In this document: one piece after another, positions 1-9,151 of the stretch
Layout: each line of letters starts with the position of its first letter
Position numbering within the stretch: the stretch's first letter is position 1
Translations under genes and position numbers: made by a program
Notes under the pieces: model-generated
Seen by the model: only the letters and a program-made list of their open reading frames with translations
The model's database searches: none
What the model was told of the DNA's origin: nothing
Origin: Bacteroidota bacterium
Lineage (GTDB): Bacteria; Bacteroidota; Bacteroidia; Bacteroidales; UBA10428
Length of the DNA: 62,285 nt
Reading direction: 5' to 3'
Assembly (NCBI GenBank): GCA_003252385.1
Contig: QKEH01000123.1
Location: 1 to 62,285 of the forward strand

Positions 1-130
1 GTATATAAAACCAAAGGTGTTTCAAGGGCATATAACCCTGCGCCCCATGGGATAAGGTAACTCATCCCACAAGTCCGCGTATACATCGAAAAAAAATGTA
101 ACTTCCCCGCTGGAATTAATTATGTGTGTT

Positions 131-967
131 ATGAAGATCCGGAGATTTGTTTTTGTTGCCTGCCTGACATCCCTGGCAGTTTGGAGTTGTAAAAAGGAGG
201 ATGACAGCAAACTGCTTGACTTTAATTTGAACCTCTACCCCGTGAGCAAGGATAAACAATTGGGAGAACAAATGGACAGTATCATCCGTTCCGACCCCAA
301 CGAATATCCCATTCTGGATCCGGTTCGGTACGACTCGGTATATGCCTACATACAATCTATGTTCCAGGGAATATTGCAAAGCGATGAAATTCTGCGTGCC
401 GATCAGTTCGACTGGGAACTAACCATTATCGATAAGGATGTAATGAATGCTTTTGCCTGTCCGGGTGGTAAACTTTATTTCTACACCGGCATTATGAAAT
501 ACCTCGACGATGCTGCAGGTTTTGCCGGCGTGCTGGCGCACGAAATGGCACATTCCGACCGCCGCCATGCCACCCAGCAGATGACCAAACAACTGGGCAC
601 TACCATTGGTACTTCGATACTGATTGGTGCCTTTGGCGGCAACAACTCCCAAATGGCTCAGGTAGCCCAACAGATGGTGGTGGGTTTAACCTCCCTGAAG
701 TTCTCGCGCGACGATGAGTACGAAGCCGATGAATACTCCGTTAAATACCTGGCCGATATGCACTACTACCACCCCAAGGGCATTGCCCGCTTTTTTGAGC
801 AATTAGCCGAAGACGGACACGATGCGCAAAGTTTCGAATTCCTGAGTACCCACCCTACCGACGAAAACCGCTTACAGAATATCGAAACTGTTTGGCAGGA
901 ACTGGGCAGCCCCGACGGGGTTTACGACCAGACCCGCTGGCAACATATCATGAGCATGCTGCCCTAA
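131..967 (+). CDS. M48 family metalloprotease, lipoprotein
   Basis: Predicted zinc endopeptidase of the M48 (HtpX/BepA/Oma1-like) family, acting on the periplasmic side of the envelope. The N-terminus is a lipoprotein signal ending in LAVWSC followed by KKEDD, so the mature protein is probably lipid-anchored. The zinc motif HEMAH lies near residue 137, and the downstream EYEADEYSVKYL stretch supplies the third ligand glutamate. About 278 residues, the size of a soluble M48 domain without a TPR extension. An ATG three codons upstream (122) is also possible; this start gives the better lipoprotein signal. It is followed by a bidirectional terminator shared with the convergent metal permease. 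Family call is firm; substrate unknown. Confidence 0.9.
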   Translation: MKIRRFVFVACLTSLAVWSCKKEDDSKLLDFNLNLYPVSKDKQLGEQMDSIIRSDPNEYPILDPVRYDSVYAYIQSMFQGILQSDEILRADQFDWELTIIDKDVMNAFACPGGKLYFYTGIMKYLDDAAGFAGVLAHEMAHSDRRHATQQMTKQLGTTIGTSILIGAFGGNNSQMAQVAQQMVVGLTSLKFSRDDEYEADEYSVKYLADMHYYHPKGIARFFEQLAEDGHDAQSFEFLSTHPTDENRLQNIETVWQELGSPDGVYDQTRWQHIMSMLP

Positions 968-1037
968 CCCCGACGAGATTCGTTCGTGAACCGGGGTTGA
1001 GCTGACCTTCCGGATGAATACCGAAAAGATATTTTAT

Positions 1038-1067
1038 GGAAACCCTCCTGATTTGCAGGAGGGTTTT
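1038..1067. terminator. Bidirectional rho-independent terminator
   Basis: Perfect inverted repeat AAACCCTCCTG / CAGGAGGGTTT with a 5-base loop, with T-runs on both strands. It lies between the convergent M48 protease and metal permease genes and overlaps the permease stop codon region, so it can end both transcripts. Confidence 0.8.
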
Positions 1068-2343
1068 ATTTTACTTCCCCGTCGTAAGTATAGCCCATAC
1101 TTTCAATGGTAGTTTTTACCTGATCCAGATTAACCGAGTTGCCTTGTATGGTTACCATCTCCTGAGCCAGGTCGGCCGTAATACTTTCAATGCCGTCCAG
1201 TTTGCTTAAACCATTTTCCACGCTCATTTTGCAGTGGTTGCAGTTCATGCCTCGCACATATACTTTAATTGCTCCCATAGTGGTATTTATTTCATCCTGC
1301 GGTGCCTTGGTATGCACCTTGTTATAGCGTATCCAGCGTTGGAGGAATACATTCATGAGTAAAAGAGTAATGGTAATTCCCGAAGCCAGTTGCAGCCAGT
1401 AGGGCAACAGGCCGTGCTCATGCCCACCGTGTACATGGTGAAAAGCCATAAGAAACCACTCGCGCGGCAAAAAATAATCGATAAGCAAGCCAAAAAGTAA
1501 TGCCCCGGTGATAAGTGCGGTCAGATAGCTGAACAGGGTTTTACGTCCCATACTTTTACCAATTACCGAAATGGTAGCCGCATTGGTGGCCGGCCCGGCC
1601 ATAAGAAATATAAGAGCCGCCCCCGGCGAAAGGCCTTTCATCATCAGCACCGCTGCAATGGGTACCGAACTGGTGGCACAAACGTAAACCGGTATGGAGG
1701 CTGCCAGAATAACGAGCATTCCCAGCAGGTCGTTGTGCAGGTAGGAAGCAAAAAAGTCGTCGGGAATAAAAACGGCGATCAGCGCGGCAATGGCCAACCC
1801 AATCACCAGCCATTTGGCAATATCCTGAAGAAATTCGACAAAAGCATAGCGAAACAACTCGCGTACCGGACGTTCTATTTTTCTCGCCGGTTCGGAGCTC
1901 ATAGCCCGTTGGGAGTCCTCGTCCTGATTTACCGGTTCCAACTTATTTACCAGCGCACCGCCTAACAAACCCGTTACCAAGGCCACCACCGGACGGATAA
2001 TGGCAAAAGGCCATCCCAATAACGAGTAGGTTACCATTATGGAATCGACCCCGGTTTGAGGGGTAGATATCAGAAACGATACCGATGCCCCGCGTGAAGC
2101 TCCGTTCCGGTAAATGGATACTCCGGTGGGAATTACCCCGCAGGAACACAAAGGTAGCGGTATACCAATAAGCGCCGCACGCAGCACCGATTTAACATTC
2201 GACTTGCCCAATAAACGGTTGATCTTACCCTGCGGAAATGCCACATGCAGCAATCCGGCAATAAAGAACCCCATGAGCAACCACGGTGCCATATCCAGCA
2301 CCAACGCCCACAACTGGGTAAAATATAATTTCATAGCATCCAT
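1066..2343 (-). CDS. SO_0444/ArsP-like metal permease with fused C-terminal HMA domain
   Basis: Multi-pass inner-membrane permease of the DUF318/ArsP-related group (SO_0444 family, annotated as Cu/Zn efflux). The first half carries PLPLCSCGVIP, the CxC-type motif of the family, and a second matching permease half follows (residues about 175-290) after a hydrophilic linker. The C-terminal 70 residues are a heavy-metal-associated domain with GMNCNHC, the GMxCxxC metal site of copper chaperones and P-type ATPases. It lies 46 bases downstream of the CDF transporter on the same strand, so the two probably form a metal-export operon. The actual metal (Cu, Zn, Cd, or As) cannot be read from sequence. 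Confidence 0.85.
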   Translation of the reverse strand: MDAMKLYFTQLWALVLDMAPWLLMGFFIAGLLHVAFPQGKINRLLGKSNVKSVLRAALIGIPLPLCSCGVIPTGVSIYRNGASRGASVSFLISTPQTGVDSIMVTYSLLGWPFAIIRPVVALVTGLLGGALVNKLEPVNQDEDSQRAMSSEPARKIERPVRELFRYAFVEFLQDIAKWLVIGLAIAALIAVFIPDDFFASYLHNDLLGMLVILAASIPVYVCATSSVPIAAVLMMKGLSPGAALIFLMAGPATNAATISVIGKSMGRKTLFSYLTALITGALLFGLLIDYFLPREWFLMAFHHVHGGHEHGLLPYWLQLASGITITLLLMNVFLQRWIRYNKVHTKAPQDEINTTMGAIKVYVRGMNCNHCKMSVENGLSKLDGIESITADLAQEMVTIQGNSVNLDQVKTTIESMGYTYDGEVK

Positions 2344-2389
2344 ATAAAAACAACAAACCGGGTCGGATTAGGTTCTGTCTTTTAACTAT

Positions 2390-3304
2390 TTACTGATGAA
2401 TCACCTGCTTTTCGTGGCAGCAATTGTATTCCAGCTGAATGGTAGTGTGTTTAATCTGAAACCGGTTCAACAGCATCCCTTCCAATTCGATACGTACGAT
2501 ATCGGCCCGGCTCATCGGCAAATCGTCCTTTAAATCAATGTGGCACTCAAAATGGATCTGCTGATCGTCGAGCTTCCAGGAGTGTACGTGATGCACATTG
2601 GAAATGGCAGCATGCTTTTCCAATTCGGCCACTACCTCTCCAATTGCTATAGAAGCCGGAGTAGCCATCATCAGAATATTAACCGCTTCCTGAACCACCT
2701 GGTAGGCTTCTTTTAAGATATAGATCCCGATGAGCAAGGTGATCAGCGGATCGATCCAATAGATTTTATAAAAGATAATAAGAACCGAACCGGCGATAAC
2801 GGCCACCGACGAAATGGTATCGCCCAATAAATGCAGATAGGCTGCTCGAATGTTTAAGTTATGGTGTGCCTGCTTTTTAAGCAGGAGTACTGCCACCAAA
2901 TTCGCTACCAAACCCACACTGGCCACCCAAAACATTACTTGCCCGTGTATGGGCTCGGGGTTGCGAAACCGGTGTGCCGCTTCGATAAAAAGAAACACGG
3001 TAATTACAATGAGCAACACGGCATTGAGTAAGGCCGTGAGTATTTCTATCCGCTTATACCCAAAGGTTTTTCTTTCGTTGGCATTGCGCTTACTGATTCG
3101 GTTGGCTATAAATGCCAGGAATATGGCAATGGTATCGCCCAGGTTATGTACCGCATCGGAAAGTAAGGCCAAGCTGTTCGAAAGAATGCCTCCAACTATT
3201 TCGGCGATGGTAATCAGCACGTTCAGAAGCGTTGCCCAAAGCAGGTTCTTTTCGTCACCGTGGTGATGCCCATGAGAAGAATGATGTCCGTGTGTATGTG
3301 CCAT
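2390..3304 (-). CDS. Cation diffusion facilitator (CDF/ZnT-like) metal exporter
   Basis: Six-helix CDF family divalent cation/proton antiporter of the inner membrane, 304 residues. It starts with a histidine-rich tail (HTHGHHSSHGHHHG), typical of CzcD/ZitB-like zinc exporters. The two metal-site signatures HNLGDT (helix II) and HLLGDT (helix V) are visible, and a cytoplasmic C-terminal domain contains HVHSWKLDD. First gene of the operon with the HMA-fused permease. A TAACTTTG promoter element sits 44 bases upstream. Zinc or cadmium export is the most likely role; cobalt is possible. Confidence 0.93.
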   Translation of the reverse strand: MAHTHGHHSSHGHHHGDEKNLLWATLLNVLITIAEIVGGILSNSLALLSDAVHNLGDTIAIFLAFIANRISKRNANERKTFGYKRIEILTALLNAVLLIVITVFLFIEAAHRFRNPEPIHGQVMFWVASVGLVANLVAVLLLKKQAHHNLNIRAAYLHLLGDTISSVAVIAGSVLIIFYKIYWIDPLITLLIGIYILKEAYQVVQEAVNILMMATPASIAIGEVVAELEKHAAISNVHHVHSWKLDDQQIHFECHIDLKDDLPMSRADIVRIELEGMLLNRFQIKHTTIQLEYNCCHEKQVIHQ

Positions 3305-3347
3305 GCGTAATTTTTCAAGAAAACCGAAATCGCCACCTATATGGGTA

Positions 3348-3355
3348 CAAAGTTA
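3348..3355 (-). promoter_or_regulatory. Bacteroidota -7 element for the metal-export operon
   Basis: TAACTTTG on the minus strand is an exact match to the Bacteroidota -7 consensus TAnnTTTG, placed 44 bases upstream of the CDF start codon. No clear -33 TTG at the usual spacing. Confidence 0.45.
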
Positions 3356-3368
3356 TGAATTTCGCTGG

Positions 3369-4700
3369 CTAAACACTAAGCGCCAACGAGCCCATCGGAT
3401 CCCATGGGGGTAACACCCGGGGTTCCTGATTCAGAAGACTTAGCTGTTCCGGAGTCAAAAACTTTTTATGAATCACCACCTGATAGGTATATTCTTCGAA
3501 CCAGGTATCGCTCATGATGAAAAAACCCTTCTCCCCGCGATCTTCTCCCCACGAATTTTCTACTTTCCAGCGAACCGGCACCCCTCCGGAAACATTTACT
3601 CCGGTAAGCACCATAGCATGAGTCAGGAGACTTTCGCCATACAGCAGTCGCTCGGTTTTATTCAGGTCGAAGGAGGTACCCAGAGCATGCTGGTACAAAA
3701 AAATCCGGGAATCCATCATCCCTTTTTTCCGTTCGGTTTGCAGGCGAATGTCGCAACCGAACCAAACCGGTTCACCCGCCTGTATCTGTTTTAGCGTAAG
3801 TGCCCGTAAGGCATCAAAGGACAGGTTAAGGTAGGATACCGGGCGTCCTTCGGCCACGTTGCCCAAAAAATCGATCCGATAGCGCTGGTTAAAGGGTTTA
3901 TCGGGCGTAGGTGCATGAATAATACTTATATAATTGTTAAAGTTCACGCCTACATACTTGGTAAAGAACTCTCGCGGGGTAATACCCTCAAGGTTTTGGT
4001 GCACTCCGTCGCGGTTATAATATTCAAAATTAAATTCCCGGGGCGGATTGCCCAAAAAATAGCACAACAACCGATGAAACTCGGCCAGACAGGAATCCTT
4101 TTGCCGACGCAGCTCCTCTTCGGGCTTCCCTTCGGCATAAAGGTTGCGCAATTCTTTGGCCCATTGGCGCAATTTACAGGTTAGCAACTGGTTCATAACG
4201 GCACTGTTGCTGCTGTGAAAGGTTTCGGGCATTACCTTTTTAGGTACGGCACCGTACTTTTCCACCAAATCGGCAAACATATCCCACTGGCCTCCGTCCA
4301 TCACCGGATCGTGCAACAACCACATCACAATACGGCTGTAAATATCCTCGTTGCAGGTGCGCAGGATGGATTCCAGGAAAAAATTGGCCTTCTCCAGTTT
4401 ATCAAAAAACATGGGATAGTTCTGGGAAAATTCAAAATCGTCGGTCTGGAGCTGTTCCATAACCTTCTGCCGAAAGAGGTTCAGCCCGGCAAACATCCAG
4501 CAACGCCCCGATTTCTCCTGGCTGGTAATTTTTCCGGTTTTTATTTCGTGATTGAAGGTATTTTGCAGTTCGAGTCCGCAATTGGTATTAAAAGCCACCT
4601 TTTCGATACCATTGGCTATAATGGCATTTTGCATTACCTCGGCCAGCGGATCGTTTACCACTGGTTGTACCAGTATTCCGGGATCTATTGCTACTTGCAT
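3369..4700 (-). CDS. C1 family aminopeptidase (PepC/bleomycin hydrolase-like)
   Basis: Cysteine aminopeptidase of the C1B (BlmH/PepC) family, 443 residues, the usual length. The active-site Cys is in SGRCWMFAGLN with the oxyanion Gln six residues before (SQEKSGRCW); the His is in THAMVLTGV and the Asn in VENSWGEDRGEKGF. No signal peptide, so a cytoplasmic role in peptide turnover is expected. The open frame extends to 4811, but a perfect TATCTTTG promoter element lies at 4723-4730, inside that extension, so translation should begin at the ATG at 4700 (MQVAIDPG). That fits homologue lengths. Confidence 0.9.
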   Translation of the reverse strand: MQVAIDPGILVQPVVNDPLAEVMQNAIIANGIEKVAFNTNCGLELQNTFNHEIKTGKITSQEKSGRCWMFAGLNLFRQKVMEQLQTDDFEFSQNYPMFFDKLEKANFFLESILRTCNEDIYSRIVMWLLHDPVMDGGQWDMFADLVEKYGAVPKKVMPETFHSSNSAVMNQLLTCKLRQWAKELRNLYAEGKPEEELRRQKDSCLAEFHRLLCYFLGNPPREFNFEYYNRDGVHQNLEGITPREFFTKYVGVNFNNYISIIHAPTPDKPFNQRYRIDFLGNVAEGRPVSYLNLSFDALRALTLKQIQAGEPVWFGCDIRLQTERKKGMMDSRIFLYQHALGTSFDLNKTERLLYGESLLTHAMVLTGVNVSGGVPVRWKVENSWGEDRGEKGFFIMSDTWFEEYTYQVVIHKKFLTPEQLSLLNQEPRVLPPWDPMGSLALSV

Positions 4701-4722
4701 ATCAATCTGCTCTGATGAGCTA

Positions 4723-4730
4723 CAAAGATA
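4723..4730 (-). promoter_or_regulatory. Bacteroidota -7 element for the C1 aminopeptidase
   Basis: TATCTTTG on the minus strand, exact TAnnTTTG, about 22 bases before the ATG at 4700. It decides the start codon, since the longer open frame would place the promoter inside the gene. Confidence 0.55.
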
Positions 4731-4862
4731 GGCAAGCCTTCCGACGATGTGCTGTATGGAATACAAAATTCTGTATGATTCCTCGTGCCGATGCACAGCC
4801 CGGGAGAACATCCGGCTAAAAAGGAATTCGGGTAGTTAATAGGCTTGTTTCTGCGCAGAGAC

Positions 4863-5741
4863 TTACTTGGAGTCGGCTACCGCTTTTTCGCCCGATGGGG
4901 CATAACTGACCCTTTCAGCCTTTCGGAAAACCAGGTACAACCCAAAAATTACAAAGGGAATGCTTAACCACTGGCCCATATTCAGAGCCATTCCTTCTTC
5001 AAAGCCCACCTGGTCTTCCTTAACAAATTCAATAAAGAAGCGCGCAGTAAATACCAGCACGAAGAAAAGCCCCAGAAACATACCGGGTTTAAACGAGGGG
5101 AATTGTTTAAAATAGATCAGCATCAGGATGGCAAAAATAATAAGGTAGCAAATGGCCTCGTAAATTTGTGCCGGGTGCAGGGGAACAATCTGATCGACCG
5201 GAACACCGGGAGCCAGACGCATGAACTTAACCCCCCAGGGAAGGTCGGTAGGGATACCCACGATCTCGGAATTAAAAAGATTCCCAATACGGATCATCGC
5301 CGCAGTGAACCCGGTTACAATAACCAGTCGGTCGAGTACCCAGATATAGGATTGTTTGAATTTACGGGAGAAAAGATAGATGCCCAGGAGGATTCCTATG
5401 GCACCCCCATGCGAAGCCAGACCCTGAAAACCGGTAAAACGGAAATCCACCCCCGGGGTGCCCTCAAAGGGCAACAACATATTCCAGGGCTGCGACAGGT
5501 AGTTTTCCGGTTCGTAAAACAGGCAGTGCCCCAACCGAGCCCCCAATATGGTGCTAATTACTACATAAAATGTAAGCTTATCGAGCAGTTCTGTCGTTTT
5601 TCCTTCCTTGGCAAACACTCGGGCAAGTATGTAATAACATACCACGAAACCCAGAAGAAACAGCAGACTGTACCAGCGAAGTTCGAGGAAACCCAAATCG
5701 GCCAGCTGGGGCCGTACGTTCCATTCGATATATGCAAGCAT
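4863..5741 (-). CDS. lgt: Prolipoprotein diacylglyceryl transferase
   Basis: Lgt transfers a diacylglyceryl group from phosphatidylglycerol to the lipobox cysteine of prolipoproteins, the first step of lipoprotein maturation in the inner membrane. 292 residues with about seven hydrophobic segments. Family signatures are visible: GLASHGGAIGILLG (the H-G-G motif), the arginine-rich RIGNLFNSEIVG signature, and a C-terminal FTARFFIEFVKEDQ helix. It serves the many lipoproteins encoded nearby (M48 and S41 proteases, DUF6452, Ig-like protein). It stands alone on the minus strand between the Nudix and aminopeptidase genes. Confidence 0.95.
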   Translation of the reverse strand: MLAYIEWNVRPQLADLGFLELRWYSLLFLLGFVVCYYILARVFAKEGKTTELLDKLTFYVVISTILGARLGHCLFYEPENYLSQPWNMLLPFEGTPGVDFRFTGFQGLASHGGAIGILLGIYLFSRKFKQSYIWVLDRLVIVTGFTAAMIRIGNLFNSEIVGIPTDLPWGVKFMRLAPGVPVDQIVPLHPAQIYEAICYLIIFAILMLIYFKQFPSFKPGMFLGLFFVLVFTARFFIEFVKEDQVGFEEGMALNMGQWLSIPFVIFGLYLVFRKAERVSYAPSGEKAVADSK

Positions 5742-5824
5742 GTGACGAAGTTTTTAAAAATAGCAGTTTAAAGATAGAGATAGATGTCAGATTACCTCGG
5801 AAAAATAGTGTTAAATAATTGGAA

Positions 5825-6304
5825 TCATCCGGCAAACGATGGATGTCCATTAAAATAGTTGCGGGTATTTTGATGAATGGAAGGATCCTCGGCAATTTCG
5901 TCGAGTGTGGCCCAGCGATAATCGGAATGCTGATCGGTTGGCAGGGTATGCAGCTCGTTTTTTAATTTGATCCAATAGCCCAACACAATGTAATGCGTAC
6001 CAAACGACGGGTCGCCCGAGAAGTTTTCACTGGGATACAAATGCTCATACACACCTATGAATACGGCATCATCAAAAAGCAAGGAACAACCAGTTTCGGC
6101 CCGAATGATCCGGTTGAAAGCCGCCACGAACCCCTCATCTTTGGCAATACGCCCACCGGGTACAAACCAGTGGTCTTTTGCAGGAAGGTTCTTACGCCAG
6201 CCAAGTAGAATTTTCCCGTCGGCATTTTCAATGACCAGGTCGATGGCTACCAGCGGGGCATGGCGCACAATTTGTTTAAAATCATCGGGAGGTAAAAAGC
6301 CCAT
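5825..6304 (-). CDS. Nudix hydrolase, GDP-mannose mannosyl hydrolase-like
   Basis: Nudix protein of about 159 residues. The box reads GGRIAKDEGFVAAFNRII followed by RAETG: the catalytic glutamate of REUxEExGU is replaced, as in GDP-mannose mannosyl hydrolases (Gmm/NudD), which cleave GDP-mannose to GDP and mannose by attack at carbon. The N-terminal LPPDDFKQIVRHAPLVAIDLVI and HYIVLGYWIKL segments also resemble that subfamily. The frame extends to a TTG at 6313; the ATG at 6304 is preferred. A TATCTTAG element, one mismatch from TAnnTTTG, lies about 20 bases upstream. Subfamily assignment is moderately sure. Confidence 0.85.
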   Translation of the reverse strand: MGFLPPDDFKQIVRHAPLVAIDLVIENADGKILLGWRKNLPAKDHWFVPGGRIAKDEGFVAAFNRIIRAETGCSLLFDDAVFIGVYEHLYPSENFSGDPSFGTHYIVLGYWIKLKNELHTLPTDQHSDYRWATLDEIAEDPSIHQNTRNYFNGHPSFAG

Positions 6305-6464
6305 AATATTCAAAGTTTGGAGCTAAGATAGGCATTCCAGCCATAGAAAGTTGGCTCAAGGACACATGCCAACCACATCATTAAACGTCGAACTCATCCG
6401 ACAACCACGGTATGCTTCTCAGGACTATTGCAACAGTTTCAAACCACCTGATGAACCCAAATTA

Positions 6465-7979
6465 TTATTGTACAATCAATTTATGGTATTGCACAAGTCC
6501 TCCTTCACAACGTACTTGAAGAATATAGATTCCGGCTAAAACATCATGTAAGTCGATAACGTGAATCCCATTTTCAATTTTGTTTTCATTATAAATGATA
6601 TTCCCATTAACATCAACAACTTGTACCGAAATATTTTTATGCTGGTGCAAATTAAGATACACATTTCCCGCACTTGGGTTAGGGTATATCGAAATAGCTG
6701 TTTTTGAATTTTGTACCGGATCAAGACCCGTATAAGATGCTTTCACTGCCACCGAGAAGTTCAAATCATAATCTGGGAAACTTCTACCACAAGTTGAACC
6801 ATCCTGTCCATCCATCGAGCTCCTCAAGCTTCCAGCTACCTGGTTGGTTAGGTTATACCGAACTCGCCATACAAAACCATAATCGGAGTTAATGTTAAAA
6901 TAATAGGTATGCTCCTTATCGAGACAAACCGATGCCGATAGGTTAACGCTATTATCTCCATCCACTAACGAGTTCACCGTTTGGGAATGTACTAAAACGG
7001 CATTACAATCTGCACCATCATAAATTGAAAGAGTTAGGGCGGAAGAACATGTGGAGGCCGAATTAAAAACTAACTCCGAAAGATATCCCGAACAAGAGGG
7101 TTTAAATGACTGTCCCCAGGATTCACATTGCAACGTAGAAACAACAGTCCCGGCGGATGTAATGTTTCCTGCAGAATATCGCCTTATACTAGAGGTGAGC
7201 AATGCAAAAGACTCAAATAGTCGTTGACCATGGGTTATGATACCTGCCGGAGTGAGATGTGTTTCATCCGCCTTTGGCAAACCGTACATGGAGGTGTACT
7301 GAATATTAACATCCTCGGCATCGAGCTTTTGCTGTGCATTCAAAACAGCGGGCTGGTCGACCACGCTAGGGTTTTGTTCGTCTACCCCAAGAATGATAGG
7401 CAAGGAGGCATTATGAACTACATTATTGCGCAAATCGTTAACTAAGTTGCGCAGATTGCTCTCATAGCTCCGGGCACTGGTATTGTTTGTCGCATCCGAT
7501 TCTCCCTGTATCCAGATAAAACCACGGACATGCACCGTGTGCCCTTCATTTTCTAAATCGGATATTGCATCATCCAGGGCGGCAACCATAGCATCATAAT
7601 AACCACCTGCACCCGGCCCCCCCCAATCGGCATAGAGACTTGAACCACCTTTGGTATATTTAAAAATGGCAGGATTATATCCTTCCCGTTTAAGCTCCCT
7701 GCTAAATGTAACTTCTGCCCCGAAATGCCCTGATGCAAACCGTCCTTCCTGTGGTTGCATGGTTATCCACCCATCGGATTCGGTGTTGTCAATATACGTG
7801 TAATTCAATCTTATTTGACTATCCAAATTATCGGTATCCGTTGGATAATAGGCAGCATCACCCTGCCATCCTTGCGCATTGGACTGCCCTGCCCAAATAA
7901 ATAAATCAATAACTTCCTGTGAATAGGTATTTCCAATTACAGCCCAAACCAATAGAAGGCCAAGTATTTTCATTCTCAT
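6465..7979 (-). CDS. Secreted SASA-type carbohydrate esterase with T9SS sorting domain
   Basis: 504-residue exported protein. Residues 1-20 are a signal peptide ending TYSQ. Residues about 23-265 form an SGNH-type esterase domain of the sialate O-acetylesterase/CE6-like group (SASA, PF03629): nucleophile in WAGQSNAQGW, WIQGESD block, and the Asp/His pair in DETHLTPAG. A beta-rich middle region (about 280-415) is probably a carbohydrate- or surface-binding module. The last 75 residues are a Por secretion tail (SIYPNPSAGNVYLNL ... GIYILQVRCEGG), directing export through the type IX system. Substrate is probably acetylated polysaccharide; sialic acid specificity is not shown. No sus-like genes are nearby. 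Confidence 0.88.
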   Translation of the reverse strand: MRMKILGLLLVWAVIGNTYSQEVIDLFIWAGQSNAQGWQGDAAYYPTDTDNLDSQIRLNYTYIDNTESDGWITMQPQEGRFASGHFGAEVTFSRELKREGYNPAIFKYTKGGSSLYADWGGPGAGGYYDAMVAALDDAISDLENEGHTVHVRGFIWIQGESDATNNTSARSYESNLRNLVNDLRNNVVHNASLPIILGVDEQNPSVVDQPAVLNAQQKLDAEDVNIQYTSMYGLPKADETHLTPAGIITHGQRLFESFALLTSSIRRYSAGNITSAGTVVSTLQCESWGQSFKPSCSGYLSELVFNSASTCSSALTLSIYDGADCNAVLVHSQTVNSLVDGDNSVNLSASVCLDKEHTYYFNINSDYGFVWRVRYNLTNQVAGSLRSSMDGQDGSTCGRSFPDYDLNFSVAVKASYTGLDPVQNSKTAISIYPNPSAGNVYLNLHQHKNISVQVVDVNGNIIYNENKIENGIHVIDLHDVLAGIYILQVRCEGGLVQYHKLIVQ

Positions 7980-8045
7980 AGTATTGTCGGATTACCAATA
8001 ACTTGTGTAGAATTTTAAGACTTTGTATTAATATTAGATTTTATG

Positions 8046-8120
8046 TGGGCATTACTGGATTCGAACCAGTGACCCCTACCCTGTCAAGGTAGTGCTCTAA
8101 ACCAACTGAGCTAAATGCCC
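8046..8120 (-). tRNA. tRNA-Val (anticodon GAC)
   Basis: The minus strand folds as a full cloverleaf: 7-bp acceptor GGGCATT/AATGCCC, D arm GCTC/GAGC, anticodon stem CTACC/GGTAG with loop TTGACAG (GAC, valine), and T arm ACTGG/CCAGT around TTCGAAT. Discriminator A. CCA is not encoded, so it must be added by the CCA-adding enzyme. It lies between the Crp-family gene and the esterase gene. Confidence 0.97.
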
Positions 8121-8270
8121 TTAATTACGCCGGCGAATATACAAATTTTTACTTCGATAACGATGCAGTCCGTGTCGGGTATTTTGATCTTGATTCCTCC
8201 GGCGGCCGCGCGGGTATTTTATATCGGAACCCTTTTATAAGGAGTATGTAAAATCAGGATGCTTACCACC

Positions 8271-8981
8271 TTAATAATTGATATCTGCCAGCAAACGAAG
8301 TTTTTCTGCCTTCAGTATCTGAATCCTTCGCCCCTGAATATTTACCAGCCCCTGTTGTTTGAATTCCGACAGGAGGCGGATCACCGATTCGGTAGTGGTT
8401 CCCACAATGTTGGCCAGTTCTTCGCGGGTGAGGTTAATTTTAAGGTACTGTTCGGCATCCCAGTCGAAAGTTCGTTTAAGCTGCAGGAGTACTTCGGCCA
8501 AGCGCTCTCGAACGGTTTTTTGGGCAATATCGGTAATGTAGTCGTTGGCTTCGCGCAACTCGCTGCAGGCAATCTGCAGAAGGTCCATGGCAAAATCGCC
8601 GTTGGTTTTTACCAGGCGGGTTACCTGTTCGCCGGGAACAAATACAATTTGCGCCGGTTCAATGGCCCGGGTACTGGTACAAGCCAATTCGCCGGTAATG
8701 GTGGAGCGAAAGCCCATAATATCGCCCGGTTTGGCAAAGCGAATAATTTGATCCTTGCCGTCGTTACCGGTTTTATAAATTTTAATGACTCCCTGGAACA
8801 CTACGTAAAATCCGCTGATCCGACTGCCCTCCTGGTAAATAACCGCACCCCGTTTGTAGGTATCTGGCACGGAATGAAGGGGCAGGCCGTTCAGTTCGGC
8901 TTCGGACAAATGCCGAAACACCGTGGTAGACCGGAAAAAATCGCGCAAACTGGCGCTATCCTGCAGTTTATTCTCCTTCAT
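8271..8981 (-). CDS. Crp/Fnr family transcriptional regulator
   Basis: 236-residue Crp/Fnr-type DNA-binding protein. A cyclic-nucleotide-binding beta-roll fold spans about residues 20-130 (SGFYVVFQGVIKIYKTG, FAKPGDIMGFRS). A helix-turn-helix follows near the C-terminus: LTREELANIVGTTTESVIRL. There is no Fnr-type N-terminal four-cysteine cluster, so it is not an obvious oxygen sensor; the ligand is unknown. The open frame reaches 9047, but an exact TATCTTTG promoter element at 8989-8996 lies just upstream of the ATG at 8981 (MKENKLQD), which fixes this start and implies a leader of only a few bases. The OsmC stress gene is divergently transcribed next to it and could be a target (inference). 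Confidence 0.92.
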   Translation of the reverse strand: MKENKLQDSASLRDFFRSTTVFRHLSEAELNGLPLHSVPDTYKRGAVIYQEGSRISGFYVVFQGVIKIYKTGNDGKDQIIRFAKPGDIMGFRSTITGELACTSTRAIEPAQIVFVPGEQVTRLVKTNGDFAMDLLQIACSELREANDYITDIAQKTVRERLAEVLLQLKRTFDWDAEQYLKINLTREELANIVGTTTESVIRLLSEFKQQGLVNIQGRRIQILKAEKLRLLADINY

Positions 8982-8988
8982 GGCAGCA

Positions 8989-8996
8989 CAAAGATA
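8989..8996 (-). promoter_or_regulatory. Bacteroidota -7 element, near-leaderless, for the Crp/Fnr gene
   Basis: TATCTTTG on the minus strand, exact TAnnTTTG, only 7 bases before the ATG at 8981. Expected transcript start within about 5 bases of the start codon. Confidence 0.5.
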
Positions 8997-9080
8997 ACGG
9001 AAAATTGAAGCCCCTTGCTTCTGTCCTGCCGGCAAAAGAATGAACAAAGTCCACTCCCGGGAGTTTTTGTTACATCAGGC

Positions 9081-9114
9081 TTTGCTTCTCTATCAACAGA
9101 AATGTGTAAATTTA
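9081..9114 (+). promoter_or_regulatory. Candidate promoter for osmC-comF
   Basis: TTTG at 9081-9084, 22 bases, then TAAATTTA at 9107-9114, one mismatch from the Bacteroidota -7 consensus. Leader to the OsmC ATG would be about 30 bases. Confidence 0.45.
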
Positions 9115-9151
9115 TTGGAACGCCCCGGGGCATATTCAACTACAAACAATT

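Noticed and set aside
8259-9008. 249-codon open frame on plus across the Crp/Fnr gene
   Set aside because: Antisense frame lacking homology; the minus-strand regulator has intact domains and a promoter.
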